Notes under the pieces: generated by a model
What the model was told of the DNA's origin: nothing
The model's database searches: none
What the model saw: the letters and a program-made list of their open reading frames with translations, nothing else
Shown: piece after piece, positions 1 to 12,500 of the stretch
Position numbering within the stretch: position 1 is the first letter of the stretch
Layout: each line of letters starts with the position of its first letter
Source: Ampullaceana balthica
Lineage: Eukaryota > Mollusca > Gastropoda > Lymnaeidae
Reading direction: 5' to 3'
Length of the DNA: 64,000 bases
Assembly (NCBI GenBank): GCA_944989445.1
Contig: CALYLW010000055.1
Coordinates: forward strand, 1,493,001 to 1,557,000
Position numbers and translations under genes: made by a program

Positions 1-2300
1 TGCATGTCAAATAGGATAAAATTCTCTGCTTACAAATGAGGACTTTTATCATAAGATATATATCTCTAATTTAAGCCCAACCAATAAGAATCAATAATCA
101 TTTTGAGATTTGAAGTACTTTTATAAATATTAATTCAAGAGTACTAAATTTAATAAGTAAGGTAGATACTAAAGTATCAATAAGTTCAGTTTAACACTCA
201 AACTCAGTTTATGTGACAAAGCAATTTATAATACTTAAATAGAGATCTCGATATAAAAGATGCCTTATAATCAAAAGCACATGAGATAATATATAAGATA
301 ATTTTTGCCTGATAGTGACATTATGGGTTCCAAAGTCATGTTTAAGTAGTTATTCTAAAAAATTACACATTTTAAACTTTTTAAAGTATTTTTGGAAAGA
401 AGTTTATCAAGTAAATTGGTTAAATTTATACAGATACTGGTTTATGTTTTTACTCTTTCATGCTGAATTAGAAAAAGGTCAAGTTTTTAAAATATTTTCA
501 TATCAAATGGATTCAATTACTTTTCACTGGAAATGTGCTCAGTCTATATTTCAATTACTATTTGGTTAAACAAAGCCTTTCGTCAATAGGCCTACAGTTT
601 TTAAAGTTCTAAAAGCATAAGCCCACAAAAGGTTAAATAAATCATTTATGCTCATTTTTTATAAGGGTCATGTCAATTAAAGTAATATTTGATAGAAAAC
701 TCAAAGAGCTCTTAACAAAAAATAAAAGTCAAAATTAATATACAAGAAGGATAATGCTTGCTCTTCAGTTATGTTGAAGACACAGAGCATGAAATTAAAT
801 TATATTTTTTTAATTTATCGAACATTATGGTTTTTCAACACTGTTACTTAAAATAATTTCTTAAGTGTTTTTTTTTAATGTGATATATTGATTCAACATT
901 TGTATTTTCCTTGCCACTAATATTCAAAACTTGCACAACTCTAATGAAAATGAATTTTTCTGCGTTAATCTGGTGCCATCCAAAGTTAAAAATAATTTTT
1001 TTTGGTGTGAAAAATTACTATTGACAAAAGATCTTTTTTTCTGCTACTGATATTTAAGGTAACAAGTTACTTTATATCCCTACTTGATAAATAGTCAAGT
1101 TTAAGTTAACTATGGCTGGGCCCAAAGAACAAAAAAATTAATTTCACAATAAATATTGATTAAAAGACAATTACATATAATAAACAACAGTAAGGGCTAC
1201 TGGCCTTCAACTGACTGCTTGTTAATTTGTAAATTAGCCAATAAAATGTTTATCAAGTGAATTTCAGTTGAAATTGCTTGTAGTTTTGCACTATTCAGTT
1301 ATTAACATGATTAAGACTAAAGTCTAAAGCCATCATCATCAAGTATTTTTGTTTACAATGACTGAATAATAATAAGCCTAACAACTAACAAAGTCACATA
1401 CTTTGTCAGAGTCACAAATTTAAAAAAAAACTCTTTCAATGTGGACACTAGCTTTTAAAATCTTTTTAAAATTTATTTATCTTGTTTTTGTAATGATTTA
1501 TTTTTTATAGAAAAAAGTGGGGGAAGATAATTTTTGATCAATATAAGTATAAGTTTAAGACATTTATAGTTGCTAAAGTTGAAAATAACCAAATCTAAGA
1601 CTAACTAAAGTGAAGAATGTCTTAATAAGATTTTAAAGGTTAACCAAGACCAGGTCTTTGTCTTTGTTAGAGTGTAGATTGTAAAATTATAGCGTTATAA
1701 CTTTACTGTTACTTTACTTTGGAACTTTGGTCACTTCTCACTTGACTTAGCGTGATGGTTTTGATAACAATCAGCTGCTAAGCTTTAGTTTATTGAATGC
1801 TGTGCTTTCCTACTTTTGAGGCTGACAAATCAAAATTAATTATTGTCTTAAGTTAACTTATAATAAGAAAGTTTAAAGAAAAGTAACAGTAACTTAGTAA
1901 CAACTCATACGTCTTTTATAAATGGGTCAGATAAAAATCATCAAATTAAAAAAAAAGCCAACATATCGTTCGTTCACTTTTAGATTGAATTAAGTTAATA
2001 AATTAACATTCTAAAATATCCAAACTACGGTACTTACTTTCTTTTATCTTTGGCCATATTTAATGTTTCATCCAAAGTCTGGTCAAATTAAAATGTTATC
2101 AAAATTTGATGAAAAATATATCCTTCAGAGTGCACTTTCAGTTTATGTTGTCTATGTTCAGTTGACGTCACATAAAATCCGCATTCGTTTCCGGTTGCTG
2201 TATTTAACAAGGGGAAGAATGAATGAAATCTTAAAATGTTATGGTGCAACATTCATTTCCCCTTAGTATCATGATTATTTTAAATTACTGCTCTTCTCCA
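1..2300. other. AT-rich intergenic DNA, no gene seen
   Basis: Very AT-rich sequence with many short homopolymer runs and stop codons in all frames. The only open frames are under 90 codons with AT-driven composition. I see no splice-flanked coding segment, RNA gene or recognisable repeat. Confidence 0.6.
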
Positions 2301-2311
2301 TCTATTATCTC

Positions 2312-2352
2312 ATCTTCTTATCTTATCTATACAGACGCTCCTCCCATGCCGA
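2312..2352 (-). mobile_element. LINE-G 3'-end fragment, inverted
   Basis: TTATC repeats followed by ACAGACGCTCC are the reverse complement of the 3' end shared by the LINE-G copies. The fragment lies just upstream of, and opposite to, the next LINE-G copy, so that copy probably inserted into or beside an older tail. Confidence 0.5.
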
Positions 2353-2360
2353 AGATATTT

Positions 2361-3119
2361 AAGAGTAACAAAGAAAAAGAAACAAATAAATTCAAAATAT
2401 TACATTCATGGAAAAGAACTGACCCAAACTTAAGTTGCAAAATACTTAGGAGTCTTAATAAATGAGAAACTATCATGAAATCCCCATGTCAATGAAGTTA
2501 TTAAAAAATCAAACAAAACCTTAGACTTTATAAAAACAAACTTTAACAAATGTAATAGAGATATAAACTAAAATGCTACCTCACTTTGGTGAGACCTGTA
2601 CTAGAATATGCATCTTCTGTATGGGAATATGCATCTTCTGTATGGGACCCATCCACCAAAGAATGCATTGATAAACTAGAACAAATTAAAAAAAGAGCTG
2701 CCAGATTCATTACTGGAGAATATTCAAAGCTGACAAGAATAACACCATTAGTTAAATCATTAAACCTTGAAACACTAGAGGATAGAAGAACCAAGAGCAA
2801 AGTAGTAATCATACATAAAGCAATTCTAATTTAGAAATACAACACAAAAGATAACTTAATTCAACCCACAGATAGACATAAGGATAAAAACACCTTTCTT
2901 ATTCCGTATGCAAGAACAAACACGTACAAATTTTCGTTCTTCCCGTCCGGAATTCGGGCGTGGAATGAGTTGCCTGAAGAAACCAGGAAAACCAACACTT
3001 TATCAACATTTAAATCTCTAATAAAAATGCAGGTCTAAACACAAACCATAGATAAGCGTAGGATGCAATAATCTTCTGTATAGAAGGAACGTCTGTAAAC
3101 AGATAAGATAAGATAAGAT
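2361..3119 (+). mobile_element. LINE-G non-LTR retrotransposon, 5'-truncated, RT C-terminal part
   Basis: Matches the reverse-transcriptase C-terminal half of the better copy at 40940-42287, including [19 protein letters not shown] and the terminal PSGIRAWN segment. The frame is broken by stops and indels, so it is a pseudogene. A roughly 20-bp segment around 2609-2645 is tandemly duplicated (GAATATGCATCTTCTGTATG twice). The 3' end has the family stem-loop and four GATAA-type units. Clade is uncertain (jockey/CR1-like). Confidence 0.85.
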
Positions 3120-3121
3120 AA

Positions 3122-3237
3122 TTGCGTCCACAGACCATGATGGGTGACTTGGGTACTCCCTTCACATGGATTCGAACCCGTGACCATCGGTATGCCGCCA
3201 GTCGATCACGCTGCCCCTCGACCACCGTGTCCCCCAT
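3122..3237 (-). mobile_element. tRNA-derived SINE head
   Basis: On the minus strand a pol III box A (TGGTCGAGGGG, 3214-3224) is followed by a near-consensus box B (GGGTTCGAATCC, 3168-3179). The head resembles that of the SINE at 55078. Its 3' side ends in GGACGCAAT, a piece of the LINE-G tail, and abuts the GATAA repeats of the previous LINE-G copy tail to tail. Not a functional tRNA gene: no acceptor stem was found. Confidence 0.7.
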
Positions 3238-3239
3238 AT

Positions 3240-4440
3240 TCATATATTTTACATGTTGAAAGTAAACGCTTTTTCCAGTCAAAGTAATGTAAAAAATTTG
3301 ATAATTAAAACATCTAACAATAATTTCAAACTGCACTCGCCGCCATTCTATTTTCAAAGCTAGAAGTAAGTAAATTTCAATAAAATGTTAGTGAGTTGTC
3401 TTGCCTGACTGGGCCTTTTGAGTCTATATGATTGAATTGTGAAAATTATATAATATTTATATAATAACGTATTTATCCACTCTTTAAGTTTCCGAATCTA
3501 CCTCTTTTACTTGTTGAGTCTTTTTATTATGAATCTATGAACCTCATTTGATTGATGGCCTTTTGAAATCTCTAAATATTTGAACATTTGCAATTAGTTG
3601 TGAATAAATGTGTGACAGAATGTAAGAATCTGATGGTAAAAATAGATTTGATAGATTTTAATTGTGAAAAATTGTATCAAAATTAAATAGGCTTCATATG
3701 GTTCTATAAGGTGTTATCTATTTCTAATCCTAAACTATATACACATTAATTTGCTCTAATCCTCTGTATAGCACAGAATTTTGCACATTTGTGATGAGTA
3801 TGAACTTCCAGCTTAAAACTAACATTGGAAACCTTCCAAAATTTATTGGAAGTTCTCATCAAGATATACCATCACATACCAGCTATTTTTAGACAATGGA
3901 CAGAAAGTTCTGACCAAGAGAATACCTTTGTTGAATGGCCATTTTAAGTAAATGGTCAGCGAAAATGAGCAGGAAGTTGTCACCAAGTGCCCAAATTGCT
4001 TGACAACCATTTCAATAGAATAAAAATATGCAACATTCTTTAAGATCCTTTTGATTTGGGAAACTAGTAGAACAAATAAAAGGCCTGCCATGAAAACAGC
4101 ACCAACACAAGCAAACTGAGGAGGAGTACTAATAATAATCATTGAGGGTGGCAAATAGGTGAAGAGAAACAGATCAAATAAAATAAATCTAGGGGAAGGG
4201 CTTTAAAGAAAAATATCATTAAACAATCAAAGTTTCTCCTCAAGTCCATTTATGATCCTTGTTACATTGTGTCAACAAAGATGTAATACCTTCACACATG
4301 TACAAAGACACTTGACACCACAATTTAGTCTTAAAAAATGATTTGTTTGAATACGATGAAGGATATGTTTGTTTTAACTTGATACAAGTTTGAAGGCATT
4401 TACATCTAGCCTCAAAAAGGACAATTATTGAACAGTGCCG
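3240..4440. other. intergenic, no gene seen
   Basis: AT-rich sequence. The 103-codon minus-strand frame at 3843-4154 lacks a recognisable domain and splice context. No repeat recognised. Confidence 0.5.
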
Positions 4441-4446
4441 TAGACA

Positions 4447-4683
4447 GAATGGTTTTTTTTTGTGTGTGTCCCATAACTTTGTGGTTGTAGGGGGTTTTAA
4501 TGTTTCTATTAGAACTTTCTCCGGCTTGGTAGACTTGGTGGCGCCCATCTCCTCTCCAAGTCAGCTTTTGACTTTTTAGTGATATTCATATGTCAATCTT
4601 TATAATGGGCTTAGCATCAGCAAGATCCCACACACCTCAGTTTGTGAGGCAAGCGCACTATTGAATTTGCTATCCAGCCGCCA
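4447..4683 (-). mobile_element. tRNA-derived SINE, second family (SINE-B)
   Basis: Reverse complement starts GTGGCGGCTGGATAGC, runs through a decayed box-B-like segment (GTGTGGGATC) and a body containing CCAAGTC, GGCGCC and TTCTAATAGAAACATTA, and ends near a GT-rich stretch. The same order is found at 50881 (plus) and, truncated, at 8828 (minus), so this is a dispersed family. Internal boxes are diverged. Confidence 0.65.
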
Positions 4684-4689
4684 CAGAAT

Positions 4690-6550
4690 GTTTACATTGG
4701 TGCAAAAACCACTTTTTTTGTATTTCATGGCCACATGGCCTATTTGTATACTTAATCATAAGACTCTGATCCCCACAATTCATACACACCTATTTCAGTG
4801 ATTAATTAACATAATACTTTATGTATTTTTAGGCAAGTCTTAAGAAAAATTGTAAGAAACTGAAGAGAATTGTTAACGATTTTAATTTTTGTAAATAATA
4901 AATTATTTATGAAAAATGTCTTATGATTTTTTATAATATAAAAAAAGGGTCAACACTTATTTGAATGATGGAAAAATTTAATTTGGAATTTAGAGTGCTT
5001 TATTGAGTATTGTGTATTTATAAGAGATGGAAGTACCATCTGATTATCTCATAAATTTAATTTAAAAACTTACCGTATATAATATAATTTTAATAATATA
5101 TTATAGCTTCTGATAGAGCAGTCGAATCTTGTAGAATGTAGAAAAGGACATTGATAATCTACAATAACAACACCGATATTCAATATCCATGCACAAATCA
5201 CCTATGACCCGCTCATAAGCCGACCCCCCACTTTTTCCCCATGATTTTGTCCAAAAAAGGTCGGCTTGCGAACGAGTATACACAGTAATTAAAAAAAAAT
5301 TAATTTAAAAATGATTACAACATATGTAAAGTTTTCAATATGTTTTTATTAATGTTAACAGTTATGTAAATGATGAAGATAGAGAGCGAGAAAATGTATT
5401 CGTCTTGAAAATGTTTAGCCTCTCATTAATAAATGTTTTTAAAATCAAAAAGATTTCAATATTCGTTTTTGAACAGTTAATATATTTAGAATAATTTTAA
5501 TATCAAACTTTCAAAACTCATCAAATACAATGAATGTGTTTTCCAAAAAAAATTATTTTTATAAACAGATGCTATACTTCATCTCAGTTTTTATTTGTTG
5601 AAATAATTTCTGAACATTAAATTTTTTCCAGTTCAAAATCATTGGATGTTCCAAAGGTATTTAAAAATGTAAACATGATGTCTGAAATAAAATTTTGAAC
5701 AAAAATTGATTTTTAGAACTAAGATGTTATTTATCTCATATTAGTCATTTTCATCAAATATCAAACAAAAAAAGATAAACCACAGTCACTCATTTAAAAA
5801 AAAATTTTTAAAAATAAGGTTCACGTTTATAGATGACAAAATATACACATCTCAAATTTGACTTGTATTATTTAAAACAGTTAAAATTAGATGTCATTCA
5901 CAAAATTTTAAGATAAACAAATACTCAAAAACCATGTATGTTATTCAAGTTTGAAAGAATCATTAAATGTACAATGATTAATCATAATTCAAATTAACAT
6001 TCACTAATTTTACTTTTACACATCCATTCATTACTTTTAAAAACTGAGATTTTCCAAATCAAAGAACCAAATGAAAAATATTTTTTTAATTTTAAAGAAG
6101 CTTTTCCAATTGGACATAATTATAGTCTAGAAAAAAAAATGATATAAAAATCTTAGTTCATGTGTTTATTTCAATATCTGATGGGTTTGAAGTAGGAATC
6201 GGCAGGAAACCTATCATATTTTTTCACTTTGATGGTGAAATTATATTTGCTGTCTGATTCAAGGATCTTAATGTTTACACATAGTCCACCTTGTAAGCAT
6301 TCAAGAAAAACTAAAGCAGGTTCATACACTAAAATGAGATTTAAAATTAAAAAAAAACAAGAAAATTGGGGATCTACAATATTGGTAAAAATCTTAAAAG
6401 ATCTTGAGATAACAAATATTTTAACAACTATTATCTGAGTTCATAATGCATACATTCACACACATTAAACAAAAAATATTTAATTTTAACTTAGGACTCA
6501 AACGCTGGTAGGCACAGTCAGTCTGTAAGTGATGGAGGATAGTAATGACT
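4690..6550. other. AT-rich DNA downstream of AK7, probable 3' UTR at its right edge
   Basis: No coding exon seen. The AK7 stop codon is at 6551, so the minus-strand 3' UTR should begin here. A minus-strand AATAAA (TTTATT at 6165-6170) is one possible polyadenylation signal, but AT-rich DNA offers many such hexamers. Confidence 0.4.
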
Positions 6551-9500
6551 CTAGTCAATTTGTGGGTTGTGTTGGAACAGATACTCAGCCTTGAAATGAA
6601 AAATTAAAGTTTGAGAAACTTATTTATTGATGAATATACGATAACCTAACCAAATATAGGTGTTCCTCTACGCAATTTAAAAAAACAACTTTTCAACAGC
6701 TTTATTTTTTTTAAAGAATATTCTTAAACTAGTGAATTTTTATTTTAAAAATCTTTCTTAAATTTTACAAAGCAAAATAATAAATTTATTGTATTCCATG
6801 ACTATTTAAGTTGTTTTCACATATTTCTTTCACTGAGTTCTTATGCTTGTTATTGTAAATTTCTAGATCAATTATAATACTTAAACTTAATCAAGTTCAT
6901 TATAAATAGTGTGAAAAGCTGCCTTCGCAAAACATTAAAATAACAAAATTTAATCCATTGGTTGAAAATCTCAAACTTACCAAGTAATCAATGGGGTCTT
7001 CAGGCCTTGTCTTGCAGCAGTCAATGAGGCCTTGGGTCAGTGTAGGCATTACATGCTTCATTAAATAGTTTCTCAATGGGATGGACTGAGCTTCAAGCAG
7101 CTCGTACTCCTCCCTTTTGACTTCATTAAGTCGTTGAGACTATTGGATCCCAAAAATTTTTTTAAATGTATAGTGATCTTAAAGATGGTGGATAAAAGAG
7201 GAGAAAAAAATGGTACTTTGGATGGTGGGTTATATGCTTTTGGAAATTGAAAACTAAATGTGTTTTAAATGATAATATTGATATTGCATAACTCTTTCAT
7301 ACATTCTTTTCAATAATTATCAAATTTGTGAAGGTGGAATCCCAAATAAATTCTTTCCTAGTACAAATGAAAGCAGACTGTTTTTTTCTTCAAATTTAAA
7401 AAAGAAATAAAACATACCCATTCCTCTTGTCTTCTTCTTCTCTCTTGCAACTCCTCACCCTCTCTCTTGCTTTTTTCTTCCTTCTCCTCTGTCTCTCTTT
7501 TTTCCCTTAATTCCTCTTCTATTTTTTTCATCTCCTCTAATTCCTCTGGTGTGGGTCCTATGTTTAAAATCATTTTTTGTTAACTAGTTTAAATACGCTT
7601 GATGACATGCATCAAAGCAGGATTAGAAAGCATTTACATCAAGGGAATTAAATAGTTGAAAAAGAGATACAATCTATACAAATGTATAATTTTCATGATA
7701 TGAGGAATGGCAAACCATTGTTTTCTAAGTAATTACGAAAAAAGTTTTTGAAAAATGAGATTTTAAAAAAAAATTGTAAGTTGGTGAGAATGGAGATCTG
7801 AGCACATGAAATACCAATAAATTTCTAGTGATTAAGAACCAGGTCAAAGTAATCAAAACAAATTATAAACATGAATTTAATTATGTCTTTACATAAATAT
7901 TTCTTAACCACTTGTTATGGTTTGTTCCATACTTTTTAAACAAGCATTTTACTAAAACTACTGCTATAAATAATGCATAAGGCACGTCCAATAATTTTGT
8001 CCTTAATATATTCTAATACATATCTTAATATAAACAAAAATGTGTATATGAGTTCACATGAGTGGTAACTTCAATCATATATAGTTCTCATTTCAATGTT
8101 TTAAAAATAATTACATTGTTAAATAAATAATTTAAAACCTGTATAATCCAAAAATCTTAACTTTTCTCCCTCGCAAGTTTTCCTCTAAATTCTTCTCACA
8201 TGACCAGATAAAAAACACTAATTGGCCCATCATATTTGCCCCATTTCACCACTCCCAGTGCTACACTGCATGGGGGTAAATGTCACATCCACGTTTCTCA
8301 CATTATATTATTATCTTTGGCGACAAAGTGATATGTACAATTAAGTTATCCACTCATGACTTTTCCATAGAATTAACAACTGGGAACAAACTCTGCCCTA
8401 TCAGTTTTTAAATAAAATTTGTTTTACCATAATTCCTGGGTGCTCCAAAAATTTTCTTAATTCTTTCCACTGTGTCTTTCATCATTTCTGAGGTGTCTTT
8501 TGTAACATCTGTGAAAATTGAACAATATTGAGGATAGAAAAATTTATAATACCAGGTAATGGGAAATTTCAAATGACCCATAACACAATTTTTTTTTAAA
8601 TGAGAAGAATAATGAACGTTTTTTGTTTATTGTAGATGCCTTTACCCCTTCAGTCTCTGATAAAGTATGTAGTTAAAATCAAATCAAAATAAATCCATAG
8701 GAATACAAATTAAAACAATGTTTACTTGGAGAAAAGTTTTTAAAGGTTAAAAGTCAGATTAAAATTCTAAAACTCAGGTCTTATTTTAGCATAAAGTAAC
8801 TAAACATTCCTCAAAAATATATGATTTTGTGTGTGTGTGTGTCCCATTACCTTCTTGGTCATAGGGGGTTCTAATGTTTCCATTAGAACTTACTCTGGGC
8901 TTGGTAATCTTAGCGGCGCCAATCTCCTCTCCAAGTCAGCGGAGGACTTTTCTAGCAATAGTCATTCATCAACATGTTTTATTGTGGCTTAACGTGGGCT
9001 AAATCCCACGGACCTCAGCTTGTGAGGCAGTATTTTAATAAGAAATCTTTTAATATATTTAATTTATCTCAAGTACCATTTTCACTTTCATAAGAGGAAT
9101 ATTAAAAAAAAATAGTAAGTAAGGTGAGAGGTGGGGAAGGCCTCAAGTGTGCCAACCCCTCAGTAATAACTTGCTACTGCCTCTTTATATTAGATATAAA
9201 ATATATTTTAAAAAAATTACCAATCTTTTCTGGATGAAACTCCAGCTCATCAAAGTAATTGAGAACTGTCTCATCATCTGTGTTCAGGGCTCTATACTCA
9301 GCCAACCGACGCAGCAGCTCTTTTTCAGTGTTGTGTGTGCCACTCACAACAGACTCAGGTAAGTTCATGACCCTGTTTTTCAAAAATTCATCATTGGCTT
9401 CGAGACAGATAACAAACTCTGGCATGATCTGTTTGTTGTAGCTGCCTGTACCTCCTTCAGTCTCTTCTCCATCTTCCTCTTCACCTGATTTAAGATTAAG

Positions 9501-12500
9501 TATTTTAAACTTTTGGCTAATTAAAAAGTTTCATAGAAAAATTTAACTTATCCCAGCATAACTGAGTAAAGAAAAAAAAACTTCTGAATTCTATTCTCAA
9601 TAATGAGAATATGAAATATATGAATTTTTTAATATATGAACCTAAATTTAAAAGATAAACAAACAAAATTGTTCAGGATATATTTTTGGACTTCGACTTT
9701 TCTATTCTTGGTTATTAAAAAAATATAATTAAAAAAACAACTTTATTTCTGCATAAAATTTCATACCTAGAAATGATGAAGAGAAAATTTCAATTAAAAA
9801 AAGAAATACTAACTGATAAATAATTCTCTTGCTTGTGCAATAGTTTTGGGATAGCCATCCAGAATAAATCCTTGATTTTGACACCGCATGGCCTTGAGCC
9901 GGTCACGGAGGAAACGGATGATAAACTGGTCCTCAATCCGTCCATTGTTGTTCTCTTTGCTTTCATTGATCTGATCTAGTAAATCCTGAGCCTCTTGGGC
10001 AGAGTTATCACCCTCCTCCTCTGTGTCCTCCTCACTAGTTCTTCGTGTTTTAGCTTTCTGAATTTTATTTCAGAACAATTGGCACAATTTTAGATATATA
10101 TTATCCTATTAAGCTAAGTTATTTGATATATGAAAAACACATTTATTCTAGAATGGATGCATTATTAATTAATTAAACTCCGAATTCCATTCAGTAATAA
10201 TAGTTTTAAAGACTTTTCAGCTTTGAACTGTTCAAACCAAGGAATCTAATGATAAACTTCATTAATGATCCATTTTCTAGCCTTCTGACTTACCAAGTTC
10301 TCCAATTCCTCCTCAATGACATCCTTTATCAAAATATGGTGAAGTTTAAAAATTTCACACAACTGTTTTGTAACGTTTGTCTTGCCAGAAGCAGGTGGAC
10401 CTAAGACCACTGCTCGGAGGGGCTAATAAAAATAAATCAGTTTACATAACAAATTAACTTGGAAAAGAATTTACACTTACAAATTATGTATGCTTTTAGA
10501 ACATTTATCACAGTATTACATTTAAAAATCTAAAACTTCCATTCAATAAGGAATGGATTCTATCTTCTGTTCTCACCTGAAGACTTCTTGTATCTTTAAA
10601 TTCTTTGATGATGCTGGTGATGTTCTCAACCATCCCAGCTTCTGAGACCCAGTTGATGCGCATGCTTTCTTTAACAAACACAGCATCCATTCTTAGGTTT
10701 ACCAGTAACATGTCAAAGTCAGCTTGCTGCAGCAAGATGAATACCATTTTTTACTTCAAAATATTTATAATTCCAAAAACACAAGCTGAATTTTTTCTTA
10801 ATCACAATTAGCCTTTCTACATACTAAGGAATATGATAAATTTATTGAAATTATAACCCTTAAAGAGAGAATTTAATGTTTGTTTTTTAATATTCAAAAG
10901 TGTTTAAAAGAAAAATGATGTGGTAAGATTATCTTATCTTATCTTATCTGTTTCAGACGCTCCTGCTATACAGAAGATTATTGCGTCCTACGCTTATCTA
11001 TGGTTTGTGTTTAGTCCTGCATTCTTATTAGAGTTTTAAATGTTGATAAAGTGTTGGCTTTCCTGGTTTCTTCAGGCAACCCATTCCACGCCCGAATTCC
11101 GGACGGGAAGAAGGAAAATTTGTATGAGTTTGTTCTCGCATACTGAATAAGAAAGGTGTTTCATCCTTATGTCTATCTGAGGGTTGTATTAAGTTATCTT
11201 TGTGTTGTATTTCTAAATTAGAGTTAATTGCTTTATGTATGATTACTACTTTGCTCTTGGTCCTTCTATCCTCTAGTGTTTCAAGGTTTAATGATTTAAC
11301 TAATGGTGTTATTCTAGTCAGTTTTGAATATTCTCCAGTGATGAATCTGGCAGCTCTTTTTTTGGATTTGTTCTAGTTTATCAATGTTTTCTTTGGTGGA
11401 TGGGTCCCATACAGAAGATGCATATTCTAGTACAGGTCTCACCAAAGTGAGATAGCATTTTAGTTTTATATCTTTATTACATTTGTAAAGGTTTCTTTTT
11501 ATAAAGCCTAAGGTTTTGTTTGATTTTTTAATAATTTCATTGACATGGGGATTCCATGATAATTTCTCATTTATATGACTCCTAAGTATTTTGCATCTTT
11601 AGTTTGGGTTAATTCCTTTCCATGAATGAAATATTTTGAATTTATTTGTTTCTCTTTCTTTGTTACTCTTAACAGTTGACACTTTTCTGGGTGGAACTCA
11701 TACTCCAGTTAGTTTCCCATTTTATCAATTCATCTAGGTCTTTTTGTAAAATTTTGCTATCTTGTTCTGATTTAATTGTTCTATAGATTATACAATCATC
11801 AGCAAACAACCTAACTTTTGTTCCTGTTGAGATGTTGTTGGGTAAATCATTTATATATATTTAAAAGAGTAAGGGACCTAGCACAGTTCCTTGTGGAACT
11901 CCTGAATTAACCTTTATTGGTGCAGATTTAGATCCATTAATTATTACAGTTTGCTCCCTGCCCAAAAGGAAGTCTTGGATCCAGTGATGTAAGGAACCTG
12001 AGATTCCAAAGTAGTTAAGTTTTTTAAGTAAACTAAGGTGGTAAACTTTGTCAAATGCTTTTGAGAAGTCTAGTAATATTGTATCTATTTGATCATTTTT
12101 GTCTAAGCCTTTTGATAGTTCATCTATTAAACCTATTAATTGTGTTTCACATGATCTTTTTTTTCTAAAGCCATGTTGATGTGGGCATAGGGCATTATAT
12201 TTGTCAAATGTAATAGAGATATAAAACTAAAATGCTACCTCACTTTGGTGAGACCTGCACTAGAATATGCATCTTCTGTATGGGACCCATCCACCAAAGA
12301 AAACATTGATAAACTAGAACAAATTCAAAAAAGAGCTGCCAGATTCATTACTGGAGAATATTCGAAACTGACAAGAGTAACACCATTAGTTAAATCATTA
12401 AACCTTGAAACACTAGAGGATAGAAGAACCAAGAGCAAAGTAGTAATCATACATAAAGCAATTAATTCTAATTTAGAAATACAACACAAAGATAACTTAA

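Noticed and set aside
3168..3224. Functional tRNA gene (minus strand)
   Set aside because: Boxes A and B are good, but no acceptor stem pairing or anticodon arm was found and the sequence continues as a SINE with a LINE tail.
7358..7573. 71-codon Glu/Lys-rich open frame as a separate small gene
   Set aside because: It is AK7 exon 15 (7418-7557) read through both splice sites; the coiled-coil segment continues in frame from exon 14 to exon 16.
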